Assembly: GCF_022346605.1 (NCBI RefSeq)
Contig: NZ_JAKRNT010000005.1
Location: 62,001-126,000, forward strand
Source of the DNA: Sporosarcina sp. ACRSL
Lineage (GTDB): Bacteria > Bacillota > Bacilli > Bacillales_A > Planococcaceae
Direction: 5' to 3'
Length of the DNA: 64,000 nucleotides
Positions within the stretch are counted from its first letter, which is position 1. Every line of letters begins with the position of its first letter. The notes under the pieces are model-generated. The model worked only from the letters and a program-made list of their open reading frames with translations. It was not told the DNA's origin and made no database searches. Both the position numbers and the translations under genes were made by a program. This document shows, one piece after another, positions 17,173 to 25,549 of this stretch.

Positions 17173-19125
17173 TTGAAGAGTAGACAGTTGAGAAAGACGT
17201 TCGCCATCTTTATGCTGTCAATCATTCTGTCTTGGACCATTTTGCCAGGGATTGCGATGGCAGACAACTGGCTCAAAGCCGGAAAAGCAATTAATGTTCC
17301 GGACCCGATTACCGGAGGTGAAGCAATCACAGGTGGGGAGTCATATACAGGCGGGGAATTCATGGCCCCTGGAGATGTATATACGTATGGCTCCTCCTAT
17401 GAAGGAGTGTTTTCCCTTACATCTGGTACGATCATTATTCCTATTACTGCTAAAAACAATGGATTGTTTTTAATCCCAAGCACGTTGAACGGGACGGAAT
17501 ACGGCGAGTTCCTTAGAGCGGGAGATCTCATTTCAGGTGGACAATCGCCGACTACCGGACAGATTCCGGGCTCCGTCGGAACGGCACCTACATCCGGTGA
17601 AGCGGTTAACGGCGGCGAAGGTCCGAATGGCGGGCAAGCGGGGAATTCAGGTGACACCCTGACTGGAGGAGAAGGACCGAACAGCGGTGAAGGTGCAAAA
17701 GGCGGAGAGGCCTCTACTGGCGGCGATGGACTGTCCGGCGGAGAAGGTTCAACCGGTGGTGATGGTCTGTCCGGAGGGGAAGGCTCTGCCGGTGGTGATG
17801 GTCTGTCAGGCGGAGAAGGCTCTACTGGCGGTGATGGTCTGTCCGGCGGAGAAGGTTCAACCGGTAGCGATGGTCTGTCTGGTGGAGAAGGTTCAACCGG
17901 CGGTGACGGTCCAATTGGTGGAGAAGGTTCAACCGGTGGTGATGGTCCAATTGGTGGAGAAGGTTCTACCGGAGGCGATGGTCCAACAGGTGGAGAAGGC
18001 TCTGCTGGCGGTGATGGTTCAACTGGCGGCGAAGGTTCTGCCGGCGGTGACGGTCCAACCGGTGGTGATGGCACTACTGGGGGCGAAGGTCCAAACGGTG
18101 GAACAGGTCCGACAGGAGGAGACGGATCAGCCGATGGAAAAACTGGCGGCGGCCCAACTATAGACAGTGAACAGAGCCATTCCGGCAGCAGTGGGTCATT
18201 AGATGAAAGCGATCCATTTGCGGGCGGACCATCAATGTTGAATGCACTTGTAAAGTCTACCGACGGTTCGAGAGGAATTCTCGGTCATATGGTAGGCGTG
18301 CTAAGGGACGTCAAGACATACTGGTTTGGTTTTGGTGAGAAATTATTAGGGCCACTAGCAGCCTATCAAGCCAATTTTAATATAGTTCCAGATGGAAAAG
18401 GGAACTACAAGGTGATGGGGCAGAGATATCTAAAAAACTCAGTCCTCAACCATTATTTTCAAAAATTCAAAGAGTATACGGTTGACGGTAAAACAAGGAA
18501 ATTGAATGTTCGGTTAGGTCAGGACCTACTTGATGATTATCATGCATCTAAGAAGTTGCCGATTGAAGGGAATCAAAATAAAACCAAGTGGCAACTGGCT
18601 AAAGATGCAGCAAAATCCAGTGTGGACGATGCTATTAACGTAACAAGTAAGGGTTTTTGGAAGCCTTCCAATATCGCTAAACTCAATGGACCACTGAATG
18701 TGCTACTAAGTTCTGCAAATAGCCTCATTGACTATTCTGATAGTAAGTGGTCTGCGGATCCTGAAAAGTCGAAAAAAGGTTATCTATCGACAGACTTTGC
18801 TGCAGATATTACAACTGACGTCGCCATTGGTGTTGGAATTACTGCCGCTTCCTCATTAGTCGGGAGCATGGCTGCTGGTGCAGTTGCAGGAACTCTTGTA
18901 CCTATCCCAATACTCGGGACTGCAGTAGGTGCAGTTGTTGGCTTAGGCGTTGGATTGATTTCTACTGCTTTGTTAAACACGAAGACGGGTCAGGCTGTCA
19001 AACAATTTGCTAGAGACAGTGTAAAGGCTGTTTATGATGGAGCTGTTGAGACGGTGAAAGGTATATGGAATTCTGGTAAAAAGTTTTTTGGCAACATGAA
19101 GAGCATCTGGGGTTGGGGTTCTTAA
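17173..19125 (+). CDS. Secreted Gly-rich repeat protein with glycine-zipper tail, copy 1
   Basis: I do not recognise this family. TTG 17173 is the likely start: AGGAGG (17161-17166) is 6 bases upstream, whereas ATG 17167 abuts it. The product is 650 residues: signal peptide (1 to about 30, ends GIAMA); a small beta-like domain (about 31-118, nearly identical in copy 2); a repeat region (about 140-325) of GG(E/D)GxT hexapeptides; then a charged domain (about 350-530). A hydrophobic Gly/Ala-rich segment (about 545-605), an amphipathic tail and the terminal residues GWGS follow. It is followed by three or four small membrane proteins. It could be a collagen-like surface fibre, or a membrane-inserting protein; neither is shown. 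Confidence 0.75.
   Translation: MKSRQLRKTFAIFMLSIILSWTILPGIAMADNWLKAGKAINVPDPITGGEAITGGESYTGGEFMAPGDVYTYGSSYEGVFSLTSGTIIIPITAKNNGLFLIPSTLNGTEYGEFLRAGDLISGGQSPTTGQIPGSVGTAPTSGEAVNGGEGPNGGQAGNSGDTLTGGEGPNSGEGAKGGEASTGGDGLSGGEGSTGGDGLSGGEGSAGGDGLSGGEGSTGGDGLSGGEGSTGSDGLSGGEGSTGGDGPIGGEGSTGGDGPIGGEGSTGGDGPTGGEGSAGGDGSTGGEGSAGGDGPTGGDGTTGGEGPNGGTGPTGGDGSADGKTGGGPTIDSEQSHSGSSGSLDESDPFAGGPSMLNALVKSTDGSRGILGHMVGVLRDVKTYWFGFGEKLLGPLAAYQANFNIVPDGKGNYKVMGQRYLKNSVLNHYFQKFKEYTVDGKTRKLNVRLGQDLLDDYHASKKLPIEGNQNKTKWQLAKDAAKSSVDDAINVTSKGFWKPSNIAKLNGPLNVLLSSANSLIDYSDSKWSADPEKSKKGYLSTDFAADITTDVAIGVGITAASSLVGSMAAGAVAGTLVPIPILGTAVGAVVGLGVGLISTALLNTKTGQAVKQFARDSVKAVYDGAVETVKGIWNSGKKFFGNMKSIWGWGS
17600..18130 (+). 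repeat. Coding tandem repeat, 18/36-bp units (GGEGSTGGDGLS)
   Basis: The DNA encodes about 28 hexapeptides GG(E/D)G(S/P)x in a row. Central copies repeat as 12-residue, 36-bp units with few changes, mostly silent third-base changes. Such tracts can gain or lose units by slippage or recombination without breaking frame. Confidence 0.9.
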
Positions 19126-19191
19126 TGAATGAAGTCTGTTGGCTGACAATCCAGCAGACCTTCATTCCATTTGGGAAGGACGTGGGATTGA

Positions 19192-19572
19192 ATGTTTGAA
19201 ACTAAAAAATTTTTACAGGCGGTTGGTCTGTCATTACTTATTTCAGTAGTCGTATCTACAATCCTAGGGCTAGTCCAATTTGAACATCAAATGGTGTTTC
19301 TAATTATTCAAATGCTATCGTTTTATGGAACGATGGGTTTTTTTGCAGTTGTTTTTAATCCTAAAACTCCATTCATAGCATCCTATCTCGGAGCCCTCAT
19401 TATCGCAATGCTAAATATACTATTTGCCAATTTTGTTTTTGGAATATGGATGTTTGTTAATCCAACCAGTATTAATAACATCCTTTCATTTGCTGTCCTA
19501 ACTGCATTAAGCGTTACGTCCATTACTTTGTTTATTAAAAATAGAAGTGGTGAGAGATTTGCCGATGTTTAA
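19192..19572 (+). CDS. Small four-TM membrane protein of cassette 1 (type a)
   Basis: 126 residues, almost entirely hydrophobic, with four predicted TM segments (about 10-28, 35-54, 62-84, 93-112). No family is recognised. It resembles the product of 23711-24058 in length, TM spacing and the segment NILFANFVFGIWMF versus NILFSHFFFEIPLLF, so it is the cassette-1 copy of the same gene. ATG 19192 lies behind GGGAAGGA. It overlaps the next gene by 8 bases. Confidence 0.7.
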   Translation: MFETKKFLQAVGLSLLISVVVSTILGLVQFEHQMVFLIIQMLSFYGTMGFFAVVFNPKTPFIASYLGALIIAMLNILFANFVFGIWMFVNPTSINNILSFAVLTALSVTSITLFIKNRSGERFADV

Positions 19573-20230
19573 AGATGTCCTAGATATATATAACCGTAAT
19601 CTGCTTGATATTCTTTTCCTTATGGTTCTCGTAATTCTACCTGTTACTAGCTTAATTTTCCTAGCAATCATTTACTTCGGTATTGAATTTGACGGGGAGC
19701 TCTCAGTATTTTTTGTAGGCTATAGCATTATTATCAACTTCATCATCTGTCTACCACCTTTCCTATGGCTGACATTGAAAGATCTGAACGATGAAAAAGC
19801 AGGGTTGAAAAAATGTCTTGCATTCTTTGCCACTCAATTCGGCCCCCTTTTATTTACTACGTTTTTATTTTATTCTATAGCAATTTATACGAGTTGGATG
19901 ATGCTTGTACCGACAATCATCATTTTACTGTTCACAATGATTTATCCGTTTTTCTCTGACTTTCCAACGTTGAAAGAGATGTTTATCCAAGCAAAAAACA
20001 AGATATTTGAAGAGAATATTGCAATCGTTGTTGACTTGATCATCATAACTTCGACGCTAGTTTTACTCTGGGCGGGAATGACATACTTCATGCAAAACTT
20101 CGATAATAATATTATTTCCTTCATGCTGATCCGTTCCCTATTAAATATGGTTATATTCCCGTTCCTGTATATTTATTTGACATTGCGGTACAGGGATACT
20201 GAAGAAGAATTTACGATGATCAATGTATAA
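19565..20230 (+). CDS. Multi-pass membrane protein of cassette 1 (type b)
   Basis: 221 residues with about six TM segments. ATG 19565 is chosen because it overlaps the previous stop by 8 bases, while the frame extends upstream only into the previous gene. Its counterpart is 24055-24720: both open with a Y/N-rich N-terminus (IYNRNLL, YYNEQLL), carry FGPLL/IGPLL in mid-protein, and end with a short charged tail. The family is not recognised; it may be an export or anchoring partner of the Gly-rich protein. Confidence 0.7.
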   Translation: MFKDVLDIYNRNLLDILFLMVLVILPVTSLIFLAIIYFGIEFDGELSVFFVGYSIIINFIICLPPFLWLTLKDLNDEKAGLKKCLAFFATQFGPLLFTTFLFYSIAIYTSWMMLVPTIIILLFTMIYPFFSDFPTLKEMFIQAKNKIFEENIAIVVDLIIITSTLVLLWAGMTYFMQNFDNNIISFMLIRSLLNMVIFPFLYIYLTLRYRDTEEEFTMINV

Positions 20231-20246
20231 GGAGAGGAGATTCAAG

Positions 20247-20690
20247 ATGGAAGTTTCTGCGAGCAAACAAAATGAACAGCCATTGCTAAAAAAAGTACCC
20301 ATTTGGTTGATGATTCTTTTAAGTGTATTGTCTCTAGGCTTTTATCTGGGCTTTTGGCTACTGAATAGAAAAAGAGATCTGAATGCATTGCAATCGACTA
20401 ACCATATACCTTTCACTTTGTGGACGATTTCTACAGTACTCCTAATCGTCTTTTTCTTTCTGAACACTTTCAACCACTTCATTTTTTCGAATATAGGTTA
20501 TTTATACGTAGAGTCAATGGATACTATTTTCACTTTTTTCTTTATTGGACTATTGTATTACAGTGCTTTCAGAATACGGGAATTAATTGAAGAGACTTCA
20601 ACGATTACGTTTAATAAATATCTCTTATTTTTCTTTCATATTTTTTACATCCAATATAAAGTCAACCAAAATACTGCGGCAAAAGCTTGA
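20247..20690 (+). CDS. DUF4234-like membrane protein of cassette 1 (type c)
   Basis: 147 residues with four TM segments. ATG 20247 is preceded by AAGGAGAGGAG. The N-terminal pattern (SLGFYLGFWLLNRKRDLNAL) followed by TMs, and the end FHIFYIQYKVNQ, resemble DUF4234-type small membrane proteins (from memory) and match the product of 24708-25115 (FHIWYLQYKINR). Function is unknown. Confidence 0.65.
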   Translation: MEVSASKQNEQPLLKKVPIWLMILLSVLSLGFYLGFWLLNRKRDLNALQSTNHIPFTLWTISTVLLIVFFFLNTFNHFIFSNIGYLYVESMDTIFTFFFIGLLYYSAFRIRELIEETSTITFNKYLLFFFHIFYIQYKVNQNTAAKA

Positions 20691-20741
20691 GTATTTTCGC
20701 ATCGTTAAGGAATCTGTCGTGAAAATAGAGGAGAATGACCA

Positions 20742-21335
20742 ATGATGTCACAAAACAATGTAGCGAAACCAATCGCGGAAAAACGTCTGGGATTTACTGT
20801 TGTCTTGCATCTCTTTTTAATACTAGGAGCAAGCGCCATTCCAGAAGGCCGTTTTTTCTTTTGGCTTGCCATTAATCTAGGTGTAGAGGCTTTAATTATA
20901 TTTCGAGTACTTACGATGTGGAATCGATACAAACACGAAACAAAGCGTTATTATTCCATCCAAGTGTATTGGATGCTTATAGGGTTCTCGATTTTCACAA
21001 CAATGCCTTTTGTAAGAATGAGCTATGGAACAGCAGCTTTCTGGCCACTTCTTATCGGCACTATACTACTCTTCCTATTAGGACATCTCTGGAAGGAGAG
21101 TATAGGAGAGGTCTTTGTGAACCCGCGCAAGGTAAAGCAACTCGTAATGTGGCCAACAGCTCTAGCGGGGATAGTAATCATTGGTATTGTAATCATGGCA
21201 GTTCTACGAATTAAATCGGTACATCCGAACGTCGGTATAGTTGTCTTTTTATATATGCTAGGGGTATTTTCAATCTTCATAGCAAATCCATTTTCTCTAT
21301 CGGAGGAAAGGATAGAGAAACTAAAGGGCGAATGA
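20742..21335 (+). CDS. Six-TM membrane protein of cassette 1 (type d)
   Basis: 197 residues (or 196 from ATG 20745), about six TM segments, with a charged loop near 130 (NPRKVKQ). GAGGAGAATGACC precedes the start. Similar in size and TM layout to 23118-23714 but with low sequence identity by eye. In cassette 1 this gene comes last, while in cassette 2 the d-type gene comes directly after the Gly-rich gene, so the order was changed after duplication or the two are not true copies. Confidence 0.65.
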   Translation: MMSQNNVAKPIAEKRLGFTVVLHLFLILGASAIPEGRFFFWLAINLGVEALIIFRVLTMWNRYKHETKRYYSIQVYWMLIGFSIFTTMPFVRMSYGTAAFWPLLIGTILLFLLGHLWKESIGEVFVNPRKVKQLVMWPTALAGIVIIGIVIMAVLRIKSVHPNVGIVVFLYMLGVFSIFIANPFSLSEERIEKLKGE

Positions 21336-21384
21336 AGAAGTTATATTTTGCATCCGCTTTGAAGAACAGGAAGCAAATCAACAT

Positions 21385-21440
21385 AGTGCAGCAATCCAAG
21401 CAATAGCATAAAAATATCTACAAAAACTCCTGGCTAAGGA
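21385..21440 (+). pseudogene. Decayed remnant of the vWA lipoprotein 3' end
   Basis: The 56 bases before the second Gly-rich gene align with the end of the vWA lipoprotein gene and its downstream RBS (about 17100-17166). Shared stretches include TATCTACAAAA, CTCCTG and AAGGAGGATG, and the order of matches is the same. The reading frame is broken. This marks the left edge of a tandem duplication that once included the vWA gene end. Confidence 0.65.
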
Positions 21441-21800
21441 AGGAGGATGGACTTGAATAGTAGACAGATAAGAAAGACGTTTGCCATCTTTATGCTGACA
21501 GTCATTCTGTCCTGGACCATTTTGCCAGGAATTGCGATGGCAGACAACTGGCTAAAAGCCGGAAAAGCGATTAATGTTCCGGATCCGATTACCGGTGGGG
21601 AAGCAATCACAGGTGGGGAATCATATACAGGCGGAGAATTCATGACACCTGGAGAGGTTTATACATACGGCTCTTCGTATGAAGGGGTGTTTTCCCAGAC
21701 TTCGGGTACGGTAATTATTCCGATAACCGCTACAAACAATGGATTGTTTTTAATTCCAAGTACATTAAACGGTACGGAATATGGGGAATTCCTCATTTCC
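21441..21800 (+). repeat. Direct repeat of 17161-17520 (duplicated 5' part of the Gly-rich gene)
   Basis: About 350 bases covering the RBS, signal peptide and N-terminal domain are nearly the same in both copies, with mostly scattered third-position differences. The similarity drops where the Gly-rich repeats begin. Confidence 0.85.
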
Positions 21801-23114
21801 AATGGTCAATCACCAACTAACGGACATGTTCCTGCTTCTGTTGGAACGCCTCCAATATCCGGTGAAGCGGTTAGTGGTGGCGAAGGATCAAATGGAGGGG
21901 AAGCCGGTAATTCTGGTGGCAATGTAAATGGTGGAGAAGGTTCCTCGGGCGGTGAAGGTACGAACGGGGGTAATGCAGGTACCGGCGCCGAAGGACCAAA
22001 TGGTGGTGACGGTCCAAACGGTGGTAACAAAGGAACCGACGGTGAAGGTCCAAACGGCGGTGATGGGTCAAAAGGACGCAACGATCCGAATAGCGGCAAT
22101 GGTTCTGCCGGTGGTAACGGTCCAAACGGAGGGAATGGGCCGAACGAAGGTGATGGTTCCACAAGTGGAACAGGTCCATCCGGCGGTTCAACCGGTTCAG
22201 GCGAAGGAACATCCGGCGACGCGACAGGCGGGGGTCCGACGATTGACGCGCTAATCGCAGCACATGGAATAGCTAAAGACGTTAAATCATGGAACGGGAA
22301 ACGAAAAACCTACTTAAAACTATTTGACGGCATATTGGCTACCGCGGCAGGCTTCAGGATTACGGACTTAAAAACGGCGCCGGGAAATAAAAATCTATAC
22401 CGCGTAGATGGCAAAGCCAAAATACTGAAGGGTGATAATTTCTTCAGTAATTGGGTGAACAAACGTTACTCTGATTATCTAGGTTCCTTTGAAAATAGAA
22501 AAGATGTTGTCAAGGGTGATAGTAAAGGCGAGTATAAGCGGAAATGGTATGAGTTAAAAAAACAGACGCACAATGACGTAACTTATGCTCCACGTACAGA
22601 TAGCGAAATTAAGCAAAAGCATCTCCAAGGATTTTTGAAAGAAGTCACATCGCCCGGCAAAATTGGCAAGGAAGTCAAAGACTATTTAAAATCCAATTGG
22701 GTGCCGAACAAAGACTTTTTTAAACTGAAGACAATGATGAAAGGTAACGGTCTCACCAATGTCGTATTAAGTGTCGGGACCCGCCTCATTCAAAATTACA
22801 ATGATCCGACTAGGACAGGGATGGATTTAGCTGCAGGGATTACAACGGATGTCATCGTTGGAACAGCATCTACAGTCGTTAGTGCTGGTGCTGGATGGGC
22901 TGCATCTGCCATGACGGCTGCTGCAGTAGGAAGTGTTGTTCCAGGTGTCGGAACAGTTGTAGGAGTTATAGCAGGTCTAGGATTTGCAGCTCTAACCCAG
23001 ACAAAAACAGGTAAAAAAGTAGTTGAAAAAATCGAAGCAGGTGTGAAAACAGTCTTCGAAGGTGCCAAAAACCTTGGGAAGAGTCTGTTTAAAAAGTTAG
23101 GTTGGGGGTCGTAA
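21453..23114 (+). CDS. Secreted Gly-rich repeat protein with glycine-zipper tail, copy 2
   Basis: Paralogue of 17173-19125. TTG 21453 is 6 bases after AGGAGG (21441-21446), as in copy 1; ATG 21447 abuts the RBS. The product is 553 residues: signal peptide (1-30) and N-terminal domain (31 to about 115) nearly identical to copy 1; a shorter, more irregular Gly-rich region (about 130-260, GGEG, GGNG, GGDG units rich in Asn); a new charged domain (about 265-460); and a hydrophobic Gly/Ala segment (about 465-515) that ends, after an amphipathic stretch, in LGWGS. N-terminus and tail end are conserved while the middle has diverged, suggesting export and membrane features are shared but the recognition part differs. 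Confidence 0.75.
   Translation: MNSRQIRKTFAIFMLTVILSWTILPGIAMADNWLKAGKAINVPDPITGGEAITGGESYTGGEFMTPGEVYTYGSSYEGVFSQTSGTVIIPITATNNGLFLIPSTLNGTEYGEFLISNGQSPTNGHVPASVGTPPISGEAVSGGEGSNGGEAGNSGGNVNGGEGSSGGEGTNGGNAGTGAEGPNGGDGPNGGNKGTDGEGPNGGDGSKGRNDPNSGNGSAGGNGPNGGNGPNEGDGSTSGTGPSGGSTGSGEGTSGDATGGGPTIDALIAAHGIAKDVKSWNGKRKTYLKLFDGILATAAGFRITDLKTAPGNKNLYRVDGKAKILKGDNFFSNWVNKRYSDYLGSFENRKDVVKGDSKGEYKRKWYELKKQTHNDVTYAPRTDSEIKQKHLQGFLKEVTSPGKIGKEVKDYLKSNWVPNKDFFKLKTMMKGNGLTNVVLSVGTRLIQNYNDPTRTGMDLAAGITTDVIVGTASTVVSAGAGWAASAMTAAAVGSVVPGVGTVVGVIAGLGFAALTQTKTGKKVVEKIEAGVKTVFEGAKNLGKSLFKKLGWGS
21858..22235 (+). repeat. Irregular coding Gly-rich repeat of copy 2
   Basis: Encodes about 20 degenerate hexapeptides (GGEGSN, GGDGPN, GGNGPN). 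Compared with copy 1 it is less regular at the DNA level and richer in Asn. Confidence 0.8.
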
Positions 23115-23117
23115 GTG

Positions 23118-23714
23118 ATGGGAAATCCATTCAAGGCAATGATAATGGGATATTTTTTACCGCTATTGGCAGCGGGGATTGTGGCATTCGTTCCAGATTA
23201 TGACGAACAATTCATAAAATGGGCTGCAGTGATTTTTGTCATTTTACTGGCGATGCCAATCGTATTATCATTCCGATTCCCATCAAATAAGGAGAAAGCG
23301 TATCGGTTGACACTTACGTATCAATTGTACGCTTTCACCTTCCTTTTCACTTTTCCGCTATTGAAAGTGTTAAAGGAAAACATCGTTTTTCAATTGTTAC
23401 TAGTCATTGTATTCATTAGTATTTACTTTTTGGCTAGATACGACCAACGAACGGAAGTGCCGATTGTTTACCCGGACGGAGATAAAGAGAAAAAATGGGT
23501 GGCGTATGTCTACTATGCCATTCCGTTTTTGCTGATCATTCTCGGATTCGGAGGAAACTACATAATTACACGAACAGCTTTCCAGCTCTTTGGCAATGAA
23601 TTCATGATGCCATACGTTTCAACTATACTCTATCTGCTTTCATGCTGGCTTCTATTCCTGTTAAGTTCGGTTGCCTATAAATCCCACGTGAAGGAGGGGT
23701 ATTTGGAGAAATGA
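23118..23714 (+). CDS. Six-TM membrane protein of cassette 2 (type d)
   Basis: 198 residues from ATG 23118 (GTG 23115 is also possible), right after the stop of the Gly-rich gene. About six TM segments with a charged loop near 118-135 (YPDGDKEKK). Translation is probably coupled to the upstream gene, since the RBS is weak. Family not recognised. It overlaps the next gene by 4 bases (ATGA). Confidence 0.65.
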   Translation: MGNPFKAMIMGYFLPLLAAGIVAFVPDYDEQFIKWAAVIFVILLAMPIVLSFRFPSNKEKAYRLTLTYQLYAFTFLFTFPLLKVLKENIVFQLLLVIVFISIYFLARYDQRTEVPIVYPDGDKEKKWVAYVYYAIPFLLIILGFGGNYIITRTAFQLFGNEFMMPYVSTILYLLSCWLLFLLSSVAYKSHVKEGYLEK

Positions 23715-24058
23715 AATACATACAAGTGTTAGGGATTGTAACAATCGCAATGATTGTCTTCAGCTTTGTCATGGTTCTTGTCATCCCGGATTATTTAATC
23801 CATTCCATCATTGTCATGGTCTTTTCGTACGGTTTGTTAGGGTATCTATCCCGCTCGTTTCAATTCCCTTACTTTACCGCCTACATGCTGGCATGCGCAT
23901 TGGTCATTATCAATATTCTGTTCTCCCATTTCTTTTTCGAGATTCCTTTATTATTTGAACCGGATATCGCATTCTTCAGCTTTGTCAATGCTTGTGGAAT
24001 TGTCATTGCAAGTGTGTTCATCTTTAGGAAAATGGAAGCGAGGAGGGCTCATAGTTGA
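23711..24058 (+). CDS. Small four-TM membrane protein of cassette 2 (type a)
   Basis: 115 residues, four TM segments, counterpart of 19192-19572. AAGGAGGGG lies 14 bases before ATG 23711. The TTG start of the next gene overlaps its stop, a tight translational coupling. Function unknown. Confidence 0.68.
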   Translation: MKYIQVLGIVTIAMIVFSFVMVLVIPDYLIHSIIVMVFSYGLLGYLSRSFQFPYFTAYMLACALVIINILFSHFFFEIPLLFEPDIAFFSFVNACGIVIASVFIFRKMEARRAHS

Positions 24059-24720
24059 GAGAGGCAGCTCAATATTACAATGAACAGCTATTGAAGATTG
24101 TTGCGTATGGGCTAGTTGTAATGGTGCCTGTATGGCTGATCTTTTCCAATTATAGTTTACTCCTATTTACCGTCGATTGGGCAGGCAGCGAAAATGTGAT
24201 AAATGTATTATTGAATATTCTTATGTTCGTCATTTTTGTTCGACCGCTCTTTTCTTTATACAAAAGAGCGAGTGTTAGCGAGGAATTGGAATTCAAAACA
24301 ATGCTTAAGGAATTTATTTGGTCAATTGGACCACTTTTGTTGATGGGCTTAGTTTTTTCAGTGTTAGTATACGGTGGGATATTTGCATTCTATGTTCCAG
24401 GAATTCTTATCTTACCAATTTTATTCATTTTACCTTTTATGTATAGCGGCACGATTTCTATTAGAAAGTGGATTCGAAATTCCGTTGATTTCTACATAAA
24501 CCATTTCATACAAGTATGGGTACAAATCATCTTATGGGCATCCATCGTGACATTGGTATGGTCAGGCGTGCTATACGTTACTTCATTCTTAGAAATGAGT
24601 TACGACGCATACAACATAACACGATTGGTTTTCTCATTACTCATTTTTCCCTTTATGGTATTCTCATTATCTGAAAAATTTCTAAGCATGACTGGAGAGG
24701 TGGAAGAATGGGCGAACTAA
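24055..24720 (+). CDS. Multi-pass membrane protein of cassette 2 (type b)
   Basis: 221 residues, the same length as its counterpart at 19565-20230. TTG 24055 with AGGAGGG 7 bases upstream. About six TM segments and a charged loop at about 75-90. Overlaps the following gene by 13 bases. Function unknown. Confidence 0.68.
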   Translation: MREAAQYYNEQLLKIVAYGLVVMVPVWLIFSNYSLLLFTVDWAGSENVINVLLNILMFVIFVRPLFSLYKRASVSEELEFKTMLKEFIWSIGPLLLMGLVFSVLVYGGIFAFYVPGILILPILFILPFMYSGTISIRKWIRNSVDFYINHFIQVWVQIILWASIVTLVWSGVLYVTSFLEMSYDAYNITRLVFSLLIFPFMVFSLSEKFLSMTGEVEEWAN

Positions 24721-25115
24721 CATTTAAAAAGACAAATACCGCTCTCGCTGTTGTGTTGACGAATGTGACATTTGGAGTCTATGTCCCATATTGGTTCATT
24801 TCACGTAGAGAATCGATCGGCGAGCTAGGAAAAGTTCAAGTGAGCTACAACTGGCTGAAATTCCTATATGCTGTATATGCCTTTCTTGCGTTCTATTTCG
24901 TTATCGGCGGGGCATTCCTTACCGAAATGGGGACGGATTTTGTCGAGACATTTAATATTATCAATACGTTCATCGGGCTTGGCATCACATACTATTCGGT
25001 TTTCCGTGTCGCCGAGGCGATTGAGGAGAAAACCGGAGACGAAATTTTCAACCGGGTACTCTTAATTTTATTCCATATTTGGTATTTGCAATACAAAATC
25101 AACAGACACGAATGA
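24708..25115 (+). CDS. DUF4234-like membrane protein of cassette 2 (type c)
   Basis: 135 residues. An N-terminal TM motif TFGVYVPYWFISRRESI is followed by two or three TMs and a conserved end FHIWYLQYKINR. Counterpart of 20247-20690. ATG 24708 is preceded by GAGAGGTGG. It is followed after 17 bases by tadE, so the cassettes and the Tad genes appear to be one transcription unit. Confidence 0.68.
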   Translation: MGELTFKKTNTALAVVLTNVTFGVYVPYWFISRRESIGELGKVQVSYNWLKFLYAVYAFLAFYFVIGGAFLTEMGTDFVETFNIINTFIGLGITYYSVFRVAEAIEEKTGDEIFNRVLLILFHIWYLQYKINRHE

Positions 25116-25132
25116 TTGAAGGGGTGTTTACG

Positions 25133-25549
25133 GTGAAAAAGTTTAAGTCCATTCGTAATGAAAGAGGATCGATGAGTATCGAATTCCTAGGCATTCTTCC
25201 TTTCTACTTCCTGTTTTTCATACTACTATGGCAAGTTGTCGCGTCGGGCTATGCGGTGCTCTGTTTGAAAACTGCTGCGAACGATGGTGCACAGGCATAT
25301 GCATTGTCGGGTAGTTATAGTGACGCAGTTAATGCTGTCAATAAATCGATCGGCAAAAGCAGCGTGCTAATAATTGATAGCGTGGAAGTTTGCCAAAACA
25401 ACGACACTGAATACTGCAATCCACCATCTAAAGATAGTCTATTTGATCTAAAGATTTCAGCGAGTCATCCTCTTGAGGTTATTCCAAAAAAATGGAGGCC
25501 AACGATTGACTTCGAGGCGAAAGCAACAGGCAAGGTGCTACTCCATTGA
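25133..25549 (+). CDS. tadE: TadE-like pseudopilin
   Basis: 138 residues. GTG 25133 is 8 bases after GAAGGGG; earlier in-frame starts lie in the previous gene. The N-terminus NERGSMSIEFLGILPFYFLFFILLW is a TadE-type signal: Gly, then a Glu a few residues on, within a single hydrophobic helix. The rest is a small extracellular domain with two Cys (VCQNNDTEYC). TadE/TadF are minor pilins processed by the Tad prepilin peptidase. It overlaps the next gene by 4 bases. Confidence 0.75.
   Translation: MKKFKSIRNERGSMSIEFLGILPFYFLFFILLWQVVASGYAVLCLKTAANDGAQAYALSGSYSDAVNAVNKSIGKSSVLIIDSVEVCQNNDTEYCNPPSKDSLFDLKISASHPLEVIPKKWRPTIDFEAKATGKVLLH

Noticed and set aside
17397..18074. Long Pro/Ser-rich open frame on the minus strand
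   Set aside because: It is the complement of the Gly-rich coding repeat; no RBS and no plausible protein character beyond the repeat.
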